From the NCBI GenBank assembly GCA_005405945.1, contig BJHW01000002.1, forward strand, positions 310,001 through 374,000: a stretch of 64,000 nt of DNA, in the 5' to 3' direction. Of this stretch, positions 18,412 through 26,760 are shown one piece after another. Every line of letters begins with the position of its first letter. Within the stretch, counting starts at the first letter, position 1. The notes beneath the pieces were generated by a model. That model worked only from the letters and a program-made list of their open reading frames with translations, was not told the DNA's origin and did not search any database. The stretch comes from Streptomyces violaceusniger (GTDB lineage: Bacteria > Actinomycetota > Actinomycetes > Streptomycetales > Streptomycetaceae). A program made the position numbers and the translations under genes.

Positions 18412-18522
18412 ACGCACGCCGCCTTATGGTCGCATTGATACTGCAACAACCTTTAATAAAGAAGCCGCGCATAACTGTGAAGGCGCGCGGGACCGCCGGC
18501 CGTCGGAATCAAGGGGGACAGG

Positions 18523-19266
18523 GTGGGGACCACACAGCTGGAATCGGTGCCAGAGCCCAAGTACTGGCATCTGAAGACCGTGCTCAGCGACGCACTCGAC
18601 TCGGAGTTCGCGGTCGGGGAGATCCTGCCCAACGAGCGTGAGCTGGCCGCCCGCTTCGGCGTCGCCCGCGCCACCCTCCGACAGGCCCTCGAGCAGCTCG
18701 AGCTGGAGGGCAGGCTGCAGCGCCGCCGCGGCGTCGGCACCACCGTCGCCCCGCCCCGCGTCGGCGTGGCCGTCGGGGACTACGCCCACGGCTGGACCGA
18801 CACCCCCGGCGAGGACACCTGGCAGACCGTCGACAGCACCGAGGCGACCCCGCCCGCCGAGGTCGCCCGGCTGCTGGAGATCGACCCCGACACCCCGGTC
18901 CACCGGGTGCGCCGCACCCGGATGAGCCACGGCCAGCCGCTCGCCGCCGAGCTGCTGTACGTACCGTCCGAGTCCGTCCCCGGCCTCGCCGCCATCGACA
19001 CCCCCAGCGGGCTGGCCCGCGCCCGCGCCGTGCTGCGCGAGCTGCGCCGGCTGGAGCTGGAGGGCCGAGAGCAGACCGTGGAGCTCGGCTCGGCCCGCGC
19101 GGACGACGCCAAGGAGCTCGACCGGCTGCCCGGCGCCCCCGTCCTCCTCGTGACCACCCGCTATGTGGCCCAGGGCCGCACCGCGGCCGTCGCCGTGGCC
19201 ACGTACCGGGCCGACACCTGCCGGCTCACCTTCGGCGACGCGGGCGAGGAGCTGCTGGCGGGCTGA
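18523..19266 (+). CDS. GntR-family regulator with UTRA domain (HutC/DasR type)
   Basis: A 247-residue regulator. The N-terminal winged helix-turn-helix (LPNERELAARFGVARATLRQ, residues about 37-56) is followed by RRRGVGTTVAPP and a UTRA ligand-binding domain with the DPDTPVHRVRRTRM strand. The architecture is that of DasR, which senses phosphorylated amino sugars. Whether this protein binds a sugar phosphate is inference, supported by the dre-like palindrome in its promoter. The start is a GTG with a GGGACAGG ribosome site. It is convergent with a ROK regulator across an 18-bp minisatellite. Confidence 0.9.
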   Translation: MGTTQLESVPEPKYWHLKTVLSDALDSEFAVGEILPNERELAARFGVARATLRQALEQLELEGRLQRRRGVGTTVAPPRVGVAVGDYAHGWTDTPGEDTWQTVDSTEATPPAEVARLLEIDPDTPVHRVRRTRMSHGQPLAAELLYVPSESVPGLAAIDTPSGLARARAVLRELRRLELEGREQTVELGSARADDAKELDRLPGAPVLLVTTRYVAQGRTAAVAVATYRADTCRLTFGDAGEELLAG

Positions 19267-19269
19267 TCC

Positions 19270-19467
19270 GGGCCCGCCCCACCTCGCGGGCCCGCCCCAC
19301 CTCGCGGGCCCGCCCCACGTCGCGGGCCTGGCGCATGTCGCGGGCCCGGCCCGCGTCGCCTCGCCGCCGCGTGTCGCAGGCCCGTCCCATGTCGTGAGCC
19401 CCGCCCACGACGCGGGTTCGGCCCATGCCGTAGGTCCGGCCCGCGTCGCCTCGCCGCCGCGTACGCA
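19270..19467. repeat. Minisatellite of eleven 18-bp units
   Basis: About eleven units of gggcccgccccacctcgc and variants follow the GntR stop with exact 18-bp spacing. A two-unit block near unit 5 recurs at the end of the array. In one plus frame it reads as Gly-Pro-Pro-His-like hexapeptides, but no start, ribosome site or conserved protein supports coding. It lies between convergent regulators. Confidence 0.8.
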
Positions 19468-19507
19468 CGCCGAAACCCGAAACGCCCGCCCCGCCCCGCC
19501 TCCCGCG

Positions 19508-20727
19508 TCAGCGGCTCGCGCGGCGGGTCGTCACCGTGCTGTCGACCGCGAACAGCTCCTGCTCCACATGGTCCAGGGCCAGCCGCAGCGCCCCCGTGGT
19601 CACCGCCGCCTCGCCGAGCAGCGAGAGCGCGACCTGCGGGGGCCGCAGACAGTAGCGCGACAGCTCATCGCGCAGCGGGGCCAGCACCCCGTCGAGACCG
19701 GCGGCCCAGCCGCCCACCACCACGACCTCCGGGTCCAGCGCCAGCACCAGGGCCGCCGTGTCGTGCACCAGCCTGCGGACGAAGCGGTCCACGGCCGCCC
19801 GCGCCCGCGCGTCGCCGTCCCGGGCCAGCGCGAAGACATGCGCCACCTGCGCCTCGTCCAGCGGGTTCAGCGGCTCCCCGGTCGTGGAGAGCACCTCCTC
19901 CGGGGCGGCCTCCTGGCCCAGCAGATGCAGCGCCCCGATCTCCCCGGCGGCGCCGCCGAAGCCGCGGTGCAGCCGCCCGCCGATCAGCGACCCGGCGCCC
20001 GGGCTCAACCCGGCCAACACGAAGACCACATCGTCCGAACCGGCCGCCGCCCCCTTCCAGTGCTCGGCCACCGCCGCCGTGTTCGCGTCGTTCTCCACCA
20101 GCACCGGACAGCGGAAGGACCGTCGCAGCCGCTCGCCCAGGGGCAGCCCGGTCCAGCCGGGGAGCGCGGTGCACAGATGGACGGTGCCGTCGGCCTCGAC
20201 GATGCCGGGGCTGGCCACCCCGACCGCGCGCAGCGAGAACCGGGCCACCCCCGCGCGCCGCAGCAGGTCCGCGACGGCGGTGCGCACCCGCTCCAGCCGC
20301 TCGTCCGCGGACGCCTTCTCCGACACCTCGCGCACGATCGAGCCGAGCGGGTGTCCGTCGAGGTCCGACAGGAGCGCGGCCACCCGGTGCGCCCCTATCT
20401 CTATGCCCAGCAGATGCCCGGCCTCGGCCCGGAAGCGGAAGCGGCGCGCGGGGCGTCCCTGGCGGCGGACCGCGCCCTCCTCGGCGGGCACCTCGACCAC
20501 CAGACCGCTGTCGGCCAGCCCGTCGATCACCCCCTCGACGGTGGGCCGGGACAGCCCGGTCACCCGGGTCAGATCGGTGAGGCTCGCGCTCCCGGCGCAG
20601 CCGCCCGCCTCGTCCCGGCCACCCCGGCGGCCGCGCCGGACGCGGTCGCCGCGCGCAGCGCGTGCAGGACCACGGCGGAGTTGATGCGTCGCAGCAGGGA
20701 CGGATCCCCGCCGGTGAGCCGCCCCAA
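19508..20727 (-). CDS. ROK-family transcriptional regulator (frameshift near 20613-20618)
   Basis: A regulator with an N-terminal helix-turn-helix (LTDLTRVTGLSRPTVEGVI) and a ROK domain (GVASPGIVEADG; VENDANTAAVAEH; GRLHRGFGGAAGEIG). The Cys cluster that binds zinc in many ROK proteins is absent, so it may be a pure regulator. The proposed start is the TTG at 20727, preceded by GGGAGG and giving the usual GRLTGGDPSLLRRINS opening. That frame meets the main frame after one G is restored in the GGCCGGG run (plus-strand 20613-20618). It is convergent with the GntR gene, and the two may share a sugar-related circuit. Confidence 0.87.
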
Positions 20728-20876
20728 CGTCGGCCTCCCTCCCAGTGCGTATCTGCCGGATCGTATCCGCTGGGCGCGGACGCGGCGAGTGCCGCCTCCC
20801 AGCTCGGACCGCCCGGCCGTCGCGCGGCCCATCTGACGGGCGGCCAGATGTCCGACCTACGCTGTTTACTGACACC

Positions 20877-21316
20877 ATGACCAGTACGGCGGACCATGTG
20901 GCCACGATCGATCAGCTGCGCGTGCGGGACTTCCCCGCGCAGCGGACCGCCGACGGACGGGTGGCGAGCGGCCCCGGCTTCCATGTCGCCGACCTCCGCG
21001 TCAGCGAGGACTTCTGGGACGCGGATCTGAGCCGGGTCGAGGAGGTGCTGGAGGAGTTCGAGGCCGAGCTGAGCGCGCTGGACCAGGTGCTGACCTTACG
21101 GTGGGGCGCCCCGACGTCCTCGACCTGACCGACTCCCTGGAGCGCTCGGCGATGGGCGAGCCGGTCCCGCCCCCGCTGGACACCCTGTGCGGTTACGTAC
21201 CCGAGCTGCGCGTCTGGCGCGTCGACGGCCGCTGGGTCGGGCTGGGGGTCGGGCAGGGCGACCGCGAGCTGCCCATCCAGCTGCTGGTGGCGATAGGGGA
21301 GGAGGGCACGATATGA
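20877..21316 (+). CDS. Hypothetical protein with TTA codon (frameshift near 21101-21106)
   Basis: A small protein of about 146 residues that I do not recognise. The frame starts at the ATG at 20877. It is broken after LTLRWG and continues as RPDVLDLTDSLERS if one G is added to the GGGG run at 21101-21106; both halves have good third-position GC. A TTA leucine codon at 21096-21098 lies two codons before the break, so expression would need the bldA tRNA. No signal peptide or membrane segment is visible. It is divergent from the ROK gene. Confidence 0.6.
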
Positions 21317-21387
21317 CACCAGAGCGATGTCCGGCCTGGTCCGGGGCACGAAACGACGGGGGTGTCCTGATCGCATAGGCTCGGCGG

Positions 21388-22008
21388 ATGGCGAAGTATT
21401 ACGACGTGCACCCCGAGAATCCACAGCAGCGCACCATCAGCAATGTGGCTGACATGATCCGCTCCGGCGCGCTCATCGCCTACCCGACGGACTCCTGCTT
21501 CGCACTGGGATGCCGACTGGGCAATCGTGACGGCATCGGCCGGATCCGGTCGATCCGGAACCTCGACGAGCGCCACCACTTCACGCTGGTGTGCCAGAAC
21601 TTCGCGCAGTTGGGCCAGTTCGTGCACGTCGACAAAGATGTGTTCCGCGTGATCAAAGCAGCGACGCCCGGCAGTTACACCTTCATCCTCCCGGCGACGA
21701 AGGAGGTGCCGCGGCAGCTGCTGCACCCGAAGAAAAAGACGGTCGGAGTCCGGATTCCTGACCATGCCGTCACTCAGGCATTGCTGGCCGACCTCGGTGA
21801 GCCGCTGCTCTCCAGCACCCTGCTCCTGCCCGATGAGGACGAGCCGATGACGCAGGGCTGGGAGATCAAAGAACGGCTCGACCACGTGGTGGACGCCGTG
21901 GTGGACTCGGGTGACTGCGGCACCGAGCCGACCACGGTCATCGACTTGTCCGGCGGCGAACCCGAGATCGTACGTCGAGGGGCGGGCGACACAGCACGGT
22001 TCGAGTGA
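21388..22008 (+). CDS. Sua5/YciO/YrdC-family protein
   Basis: A 206-residue single-domain YrdC-like protein. The characteristic AYPTDSCFALGC (residues about 31-42), HHFTLVCQN, the GSYTFILPAT strand and VGVRIPDH are all present. The family includes threonylcarbamoyl-AMP synthases needed for t6A in tRNA. This one is closer by eye to the YciO branch, whose role is less clear, so I give no tRNA role with certainty. Its third-position GC is lower than that of the genes to the left, and it sits just outside the mug-flanked island. Confidence 0.85.
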   Translation: MAKYYDVHPENPQQRTISNVADMIRSGALIAYPTDSCFALGCRLGNRDGIGRIRSIRNLDERHHFTLVCQNFAQLGQFVHVDKDVFRVIKAATPGSYTFILPATKEVPRQLLHPKKKTVGVRIPDHAVTQALLADLGEPLLSSTLLLPDEDEPMTQGWEIKERLDHVVDAVVDSGDCGTEPTTVIDLSGGEPEIVRRGAGDTARFE

Positions 22009-22330
22009 CCGCGCCGACGGCATCACCTCAGGCCTCAGGTGCCCGGGCGTAACCGCGGGCGTCCGGACGATCACGGGCACATTGGAAGATCGGCCAATGC
22101 GTCGGTCCGCTTTGGTCCGGACAGCTGAAGTCTGCGGGACGCGACTCCTCCAAGATGCTGGCACGGCTGATTTCACGTGCACGCACCAGGGGTCGAATAG
22201 CCGCTCATTCCCGCTCACATACCGAGGCCTCGCGATTTCTGGATGTCGTCGGGGAGCAGCGCGTGCATCTCCTGCTCGAAGTTCATGACGAGCGCCTGCG
22301 CCTTGCCGCCAGTCACCTCCCTTCGGCCCC

Positions 22331-22448
22331 GGCGTCCGCCTAGCCGTCTGCCCCGGCGTCCGTCTGGTCGTCGGCCTCGGCGTCGGCGCGCAGCTGGCCG
22401 TACTCCTCTGCCATGGCGGGCAGCGTCCAGTGCGCGTTGAGGCAGCCG
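22331..22448 (-). pseudogene. Displaced 3' fragment of mug
   Basis: On the minus strand this fragment encodes LNAHWTLPAMAEEYGQLRA and a short acidic tail before TAG, against LNAHWTLPAMAEEFGRLRA in the intact gene at 26210-26752. A 23-bp insertion near the stop lengthens the tail in frame. Upstream of the fragment the similarity ends at once, so it has no start of its own. Confidence 0.8.
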
Positions 22449-22706
22449 TCCTAAACATGGACGGGCCGCATCGTCTGCTCTCGATAGTCCTCTCTTAGGA
22501 ATGCAAGGGAAGCGCCGCCTCACGGCATAGCGTCACTTAGGGGCTATAACTTGTTCTGCGTCGTCACCATGCACCCCAATCATTCGGCGGGGCGCATCTA
22601 TCAGCGACGGACAGAGTCGTAGCTGCGCTCCTTCTCGGGTGCGAGGCCGGTGCAGGGTTGATCGGTCGAACCATGCGGCCCAGATGTCGCCCACTGCACC
22701 TGGCGT

Positions 22707-22979
22707 TCATCGCTGCCACCCGTGCAGCAGTCCACCGACCATGAGGAGGGCGGAGTACGCATCGGTCTTGGTTGTCTCGGCAACCTCCGGGTGTGCCCCG
22801 AGGTCGGCCATGAACTTGAGCGCGCGGCGTACCTGCTCGACACGCGGCGGGTAGCCGACACGCGTCTTGTTCGACTCCTTGCGGAGATCCTTGGCCGCCG
22901 TTTCAACGTCGGCCGTGCCGTGCTCGTCGTCCGCCTTCTTGCCGACGAGCGCAGCAAGGGACTGACGGAGCGCTTCCAC
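22707..22979 (-). CDS. Hypothetical protein, island-borne
   Basis: A 90-residue protein from a GTG at 22979, with a charged N-terminal half (GKKADDEHGTADVETAAKDL) and an Ala/Leu-rich end. I do not recognise the family. Codon use is consistent with coding. The end of another frame (ending LDHYRDAEKQYLKQE, stop at 22989-22991) lies 9 bp upstream and looks like the 3' remainder of a partner gene cut by the IS630 fragment. The two were probably an operon. Confidence 0.45.
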   Translation of the reverse strand: MEALRQSLAALVGKKADDEHGTADVETAAKDLRKESNKTRVGYPPRVEQVRRALKFMADLGAHPEVAETTKTDAYSALLMVGGLLHGWQR

Positions 22980-23093
22980 GGTCAGACGTCACTCCTGCTT
23001 GAGATATTGCTTCTCGGCGTCGCGGTAGTGGTCGAGAGCCACCTTGAACTCAGACGACCGAGCGGTGTCCGGTGCGTCCAACTCGATCCCGAA

Positions 23094-23508
23094 GGCCCTC
23101 GTGGCTGATGTCGTCGACCACCCCCTCGGCGACCAGGAAGTCGGCCAGCTTGGCCAGACTCCAGGTCGAGAACGGCAAGCCGTGCTCGGCCGGCTTGGAC
23201 TTGGCGATCTTCTTGATCTCCCGGCGTTCCGGGAGGCTAAAGGTTCTCGGCCTACCACCCTTATATTGCGGGTAGAGCGCCTCGAAGCCGTCGGTGTTGG
23301 AGTTGTGGAGCACGTCCCGGACCCGGTCCGGGCTGGTGAACGTCACTTCGGCGATCTTCGCTACGGACATGCCTTGTGCGGACAGCAGCACCATCTGAGC
23401 CCGCCGCCAGGTCACCACCGACCCCTTGCCCCTGCGGATAATCCGCAGCAAGCGCCTGCCCTCATCGTCGTCAATCTCCCGGACCTGCACACGTTCAGCC
23501 ACCCGCAC
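23094..23508 (-). pseudogene. IS630-family transposase, N-terminal remnant
   Basis: The first 138 or so residues of an IS630-type transposase from a GTG at 23508: VAERVQVREIDDDEGRRLLR, the helix-turn-helix around MSVAKIAEVTFTSPDRVRDV, then GRPRTFSLPERREIKKIA. The sequence leaves the family after DDISHEGLR at about 23094 and runs into unrelated sequence, so the DDE catalytic domain is absent. No inverted repeat was found at either edge. Confidence 0.75.
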
Positions 23509-23575
23509 AGCTTGGCGGAGATCACTGTCCGGCACGTGCACGCCTCGCGCCCCAGCGCGGCCACGAACCGATCGT

Positions 23576-24463
23576 CTACTGGTCGGTGATGGTCTTTTCA
23601 AGGAGGAACGTGAGGATCGACTCGGCATGTGTCCACAACAGGGCACCACCGATCCCTGGCACGACATGGTGATGAGCGCCGGGAACACGGGCAGCGAGCA
23701 GTGCTCCGTTATCGGGCGAGTGGCTGGTGTCCTGCTCGCCGTACCAGATATCGACGGGGACATCGATCTCGCCGAGAGCGAACGGCCACCGCCCCATCGT
23801 CAGGACCGTGTCACGGGCGTAACCAGCGGCACCTTGAGCAAATCCCTCGTCCAAGGCCCTGCGGTAACCAGCTGCGAAATCAGGATCCTGATACACGGCA
23901 AGGTCACACCCTGGGCTCCCGGCCATGACCATGTCCCACATGGCATCCGCAGTGAAGCCGGCGAAAAACTCCTCGGCGCCAGCCAGATCGGACTCAGTCC
24001 GCTCGACGAGACCACGCAGGTTCGCGTCCAGAACTGAAGCGAACTCCGGCCTGGCGACCTCGTCCGCACCCGAGACGACGGCCAGCGCCGAGGCGACCCC
24101 CTCCGCAGCGCAGGCGAGAGCGAATGGCGCACCTTGCGAATTCCCGACCACAACCGGGCGCCCCAGCCCCCGCAGCGCACAGAGTTGACGCACATCCCCA
24201 GCGAAGTCAGAGAACGTCCGCCCACGAGCGGGCGTCGAGACACCAAGACCCGGACGATCCACAGATACAAGACGCACTCCGAGCGCCTCAACAACACCTG
24301 CCCCGAACCCGAGCCACCGGCTCGTAGCCGCACCAGGACACAACAGGACAGGCACCCCGTCCATCGGCCCCCACTCAGCCCAGCCGAGCAGCCGCCCGTC
24401 AGACAGAGCACTCTCACCCAGCCGGGCAGGAACATCGGTGTATCCAGTCATGATCAACATCAT
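23576..24463 (-). CDS. Alpha/beta hydrolase, island-borne
   Basis: A hydrolase of about 290 residues with the oxyanion region PVLLCPGAATSRW, the nucleophile elbow VGNSQGAP (Ser near residue 110), an acidic residue after IWYGEQD and a probable His in the final helix region. The substrate is unknown. Two start clusters are possible, 24463/24460 and 24451, and none has a strong ribosome site. It lies 73 bp downstream of the ATPase gene in the same direction and may be cotranscribed with it. Confidence 0.75.
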   Translation of the reverse strand: MMLIMTGYTDVPARLGESALSDGRLLGWAEWGPMDGVPVLLCPGAATSRWLGFGAGVVEALGVRLVSVDRPGLGVSTPARGRTFSDFAGDVRQLCALRGLGRPVVVGNSQGAPFALACAAEGVASALAVVSGADEVARPEFASVLDANLRGLVERTESDLAGAEEFFAGFTADAMWDMVMAGSPGCDLAVYQDPDFAAGYRRALDEGFAQGAAGYARDTVLTMGRWPFALGEIDVPVDIWYGEQDTSHSPDNGALLAARVPGAHHHVVPGIGGALLWTHAESILTFLLEKTITDQ

Positions 24464-24536
24464 GGCCTTGGAGCAGGATGCCTCGCACCTGACTTTCATC
24501 ATGGCCTCGACAGGGCGAACGTTGTCTGGTGCGGCA

Positions 24537-25148
24537 CTAGGTCTCACGGATCACGTGCACCGCGACCATCGCCTCAGTCGTCGTCTTCAGCAGCACATCG
24601 AGCAGTGCGGTACGCGCTTGACCTTCAACTGGCCCTTGCGGCGCCCGGATGCCGCTGGGCAGGAGCAGCGGCGTGTGCTCGAAAGGGCGCAGCTCCAAGG
24701 GCAGCCCGAGGGACAACTCAGCCCATACGACCTTTCCACCGACGCGCGGCCGGTAGACGTCCCAGCGCTTGGCAAGCTGCTCGACCAGCAGTAGGCCGCG
24801 CCCACCTTCCGTCTCGAGGTCAGGGTTCTTACCTACGGGCGCTGCGTCAGTTCTGTCCCAGACCTCGACGTACAGGCTCGCCTCGATAGCCCGAAGCTGT
24901 ATCCCGATGACGTGCTCCGCCGTGATCTGCCACGACTTCGGCTCCGGCTCGGTGATGCCGCTCGCCTTCACGGCGTTGGTGACGAGTTCGCTCATGATGA
25001 GCGTTGCCGTCTCGGCGTGGTCTTCAAGCTGCCAGAGTTTCAGGGTGTGGCGGACGAACATCCGCGAGCAGCCGACAGCCGTAGGTACTGCGGTCAAGCG
25101 CAGAGAGGATGCGTACAGAGGGATCGGGTTGACGGTGTCAGCGCTCAT
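24537..25148 (-). CDS. RsbW/SpoIIAB-like ATP-binding protein, island-borne
   Basis: A protein of 203 residues with a GHKL-type ATPase fold. The N box MSELVTNAVKAS and the G box GGRGLLLVEQLAKRW are present, while the histidine-kinase phosphotransfer part is absent. Such proteins act as anti-sigma factors or kinases of anti-sigma antagonists, and Streptomyces has dozens of them. The ATG at 25148 overlaps the stop of a small upstream frame by ATGA. About 60 C-terminal residues beyond the ATPase domain are not recognisable. Partner unknown. Confidence 0.8.
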   Translation of the reverse strand: MSADTVNPIPLYASSLRLTAVPTAVGCSRMFVRHTLKLWQLEDHAETATLIMSELVTNAVKASGITEPEPKSWQITAEHVIGIQLRAIEASLYVEVWDRTDAAPVGKNPDLETEGGRGLLLVEQLAKRWDVYRPRVGGKVVWAELSLGLPLELRPFEHTPLLLPSGIRAPQGPVEGQARTALLDVLLKTTTEAMVAVHVIRET

Positions 25149-25282
25149 GACGCAGCACCCTTCGGCTGTGCGAGGGTGCTTTGGATGACCCACAGCCGCG
25201 CGCCCAGCTCGCGTTCGATGTGGTCACGCATTGCAGTTTGCAGACCGGGCAGCCTGGCGAAGTGCCAGCGAGCGTCATGCAC
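25145..25282 (-). CDS. Possible small protein coupled to the ATPase gene
   Basis: A 45-codon frame from a GTG at 25282 (VHDARWHFARLPGLQ...) with good third-position GC, whose stop overlaps the ATPase start as ATGA. No clear ribosome site precedes the GTG, so it may be the tail of a broken gene. The opposite strand also carries an open frame (25181-25426, ending NERLLALMAI) just before the 5-FCL gene. Only one of the two is likely to be real where they overlap. Confidence 0.35.
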   Translation of the reverse strand: MHDARWHFARLPGLQTAMRDHIERELGARLWVIQSTLAQPKGAAS

Positions 25283-25438
25283 CGCACCATTGATGCCGTC
25301 GACCTGACGCGCGGCGGAGGCGGTCTTAATCTGGCGTTCTCTGCCGGGCGGGAACTGCGGCAGTGGAGGAACGAGCCGTGGGCGCAGGAGATCAACGAAA
25401 GGCTGCTTGCCCTCATGGCCATATAGAACAGGTGGGGC

Positions 25439-26155
25439 GTGATGGACATCGACCAGGCCAAACAGGCCGTACGCAAGCGGGTGTGGCGACGACTCATTGA
25501 CGGCGGCGGCGCACCGGCCGACTCGTACGGAAAGATCCCAGGCTTTTACGGAACTGATGGGACAGCCGAGCAACTGGCCGGTCTGGGTGAATGGCGGCGG
25601 GCGACGACCGTCAAGGCCAACCCTGACTGGGCACAGCTTCCGGTGCGCGTCCGCGCTCTCAAAGACGGTAAGCGGGTCTACATGGCCGTTCCGAGGATGG
25701 CTAGTCCGCAGCCGTTCTACTTGCTCGACCCCGAGAGCCTGACACTCCCGCCCGAGGAGGTCGCCGAGAAGAAGGGTGCGGCCCAGGTTGCCCGGCGCGT
25801 CGGCGTTGAAGAGGTCGAGCCGATCGACATCGTCGTCTGCGGCAGCGTGGCCGTGAACCGTTCCGGTGCCCGTATCGGCAAGGGAGCTGGGTACTCCGAC
25901 CTTGAAGTGGCGCTTCTCATCGAGGCCGGCCTGGTCACCGAGAAGACCATCATCGTGGCGCCGGTGCATGGGCTCCAGGTCATCGAGGACGACATCCCCG
26001 AGACGGAGCACGATTTCTCCGTGGACTACATCGTCACGCCAGACACGGTGATCCCTTGTCCCAACCGCCGACGGCCGCGCGGCTTGGTGTGGGACGACCT
26101 CACGTCCGAGAAGATCGCCGCTATTCCGGTGCTGGCGCAGCGCCGTCCAACGTAG
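25439..26155 (+). CDS. 5-formyltetrahydrofolate cyclo-ligase family protein
   Basis: A 238-residue protein of the 5-FCL (methenyl-THF synthetase) family, which converts 5-formyl-THF to 5,10-methenyl-THF using ATP. The signature RIGKGAGYSDLE (residues about 143-154) is the family nucleotide/folate loop, and VAVNRSGARIGKG precedes it. Starts at 25439 (GTG) or 25442 (ATG) follow a GGTGGGG site. Streptomyces usually has another housekeeping 5-FCL elsewhere, so this island copy may be a paralogue with a different substrate. It ends about 46 bp before the right island boundary core. Confidence 0.8.
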   Translation: MMDIDQAKQAVRKRVWRRLIDGGGAPADSYGKIPGFYGTDGTAEQLAGLGEWRRATTVKANPDWAQLPVRVRALKDGKRVYMAVPRMASPQPFYLLDPESLTLPPEEVAEKKGAAQVARRVGVEEVEPIDIVVCGSVAVNRSGARIGKGAGYSDLEVALLIEAGLVTEKTIIVAPVHGLQVIEDDIPETEHDFSVDYIVTPDTVIPCPNRRRPRGLVWDDLTSEKIAAIPVLAQRRPT

Positions 26156-26209
26156 GACGCTCTTTAGGCTCCGAAAACAGAGCGCTCGACCTCGGGCTGC
26201 GGCGTTCGC

Positions 26210-26752
26210 CTAGCCGTCGGCCTCGGCGGCGGCGCGCAGCCGGCCGAACTCCTCCGCCATCGCCGGCAGCGTCCAGTGTGCGTTGAGGCCGCTCGGATTC
26301 GGCAGGGCCCAGATCCGGGTCTCGCCTATGGTCCTCGTCTGGGGCCCGATCTTCGCCTTCTTGTCGCCGAACGCCACCCGGTAGGCGGTGACCCCCGCCA
26401 CCGCCAGCCAGCGCGGCCGCAGCCGGAGCACCTTCTCCTGAAGGATCCGGCCGCCCTCCCGGTACTCCTCGTCGCTCAGCTCATCGGCCCGGGCACTGGC
26501 CCGCGCCACCACATTGGTGATGCCGAGCCCATAGCGCACCAGCTCCGACTGCTCGGACGGATCGAGCCGGCGGGGGGTGAACCCCGAGGCGTGGAGGGCG
26601 GGCCAGAACCGATTGCCGGGGCGGGCGAAGTGGTGGCCGGTGGCGGCCGTCATCAGCCCGGGGTTGATACCGCAGAAGAGGACGCGCAGACCGTCCGCGA
26701 CCACATCGGGGACGAGGCGGTCGCGGGCGGCCTCCAGTTCGGCGGGCGTCAT
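26210..26752 (-). CDS. mug: G/U mismatch-specific DNA glycosylase
   Basis: A 180-residue Mug/TDG-class glycosylase, which removes uracil or thymine opposite guanine. The catalytic-region motif LFCGINPGLMTA (Asn near residue 30) and the helix-insertion motif NPSGLNAHW near residue 153 are both present. The stop is 8 bp before the purB stop-proximal region and the gene lies downstream of purB in the same direction, so purB-mug are probably cotranscribed. Its 3' end is duplicated at 22331-22448 and seems to have served as an integration site. The C-terminus differs slightly from that displaced copy. Confidence 0.92.
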   Translation of the reverse strand: MTPAELEAARDRLVPDVVADGLRVLFCGINPGLMTAATGHHFARPGNRFWPALHASGFTPRRLDPSEQSELVRYGLGITNVVARASARADELSDEEYREGGRILQEKVLRLRPRWLAVAGVTAYRVAFGDKKAKIGPQTRTIGETRIWALPNPSGLNAHWTLPAMAEEFGRLRAAAEADG

Positions 26753-26760
26753 CGCCGGTG

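Larger units (their letters stand above)
22331..26218. mobile_element. Probable integrated genomic island at the 3' end of mug
   Basis: A 3.9-kb lower-GC segment bounded by two direct copies of the mug 3' end. The 18-bp core, ggcgtccgcctagccgtc at 22331-22348 and the same with one change at 26201-26218, includes the mug stop codon; similarity continues for about 70 bp further at roughly 90%. Inside are an IS630 remnant, two unknown small genes, an alpha/beta hydrolase, an RsbW-like ATPase and a 5-FCL homologue. No integrase remains, so mobility is lost or was supplied elsewhere. A minus-strand tail at 22215-22316 with clean codon use looks like the end of another broken gene. About 22450-22700 shows no supported gene. 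Confidence 0.55.

Noticed and set aside
22100..22330. tRNA or tmRNA attachment site at the left island edge
   Set aside because: No cloverleaf or CCA end; the duplicated sequence is the mug 3' end.
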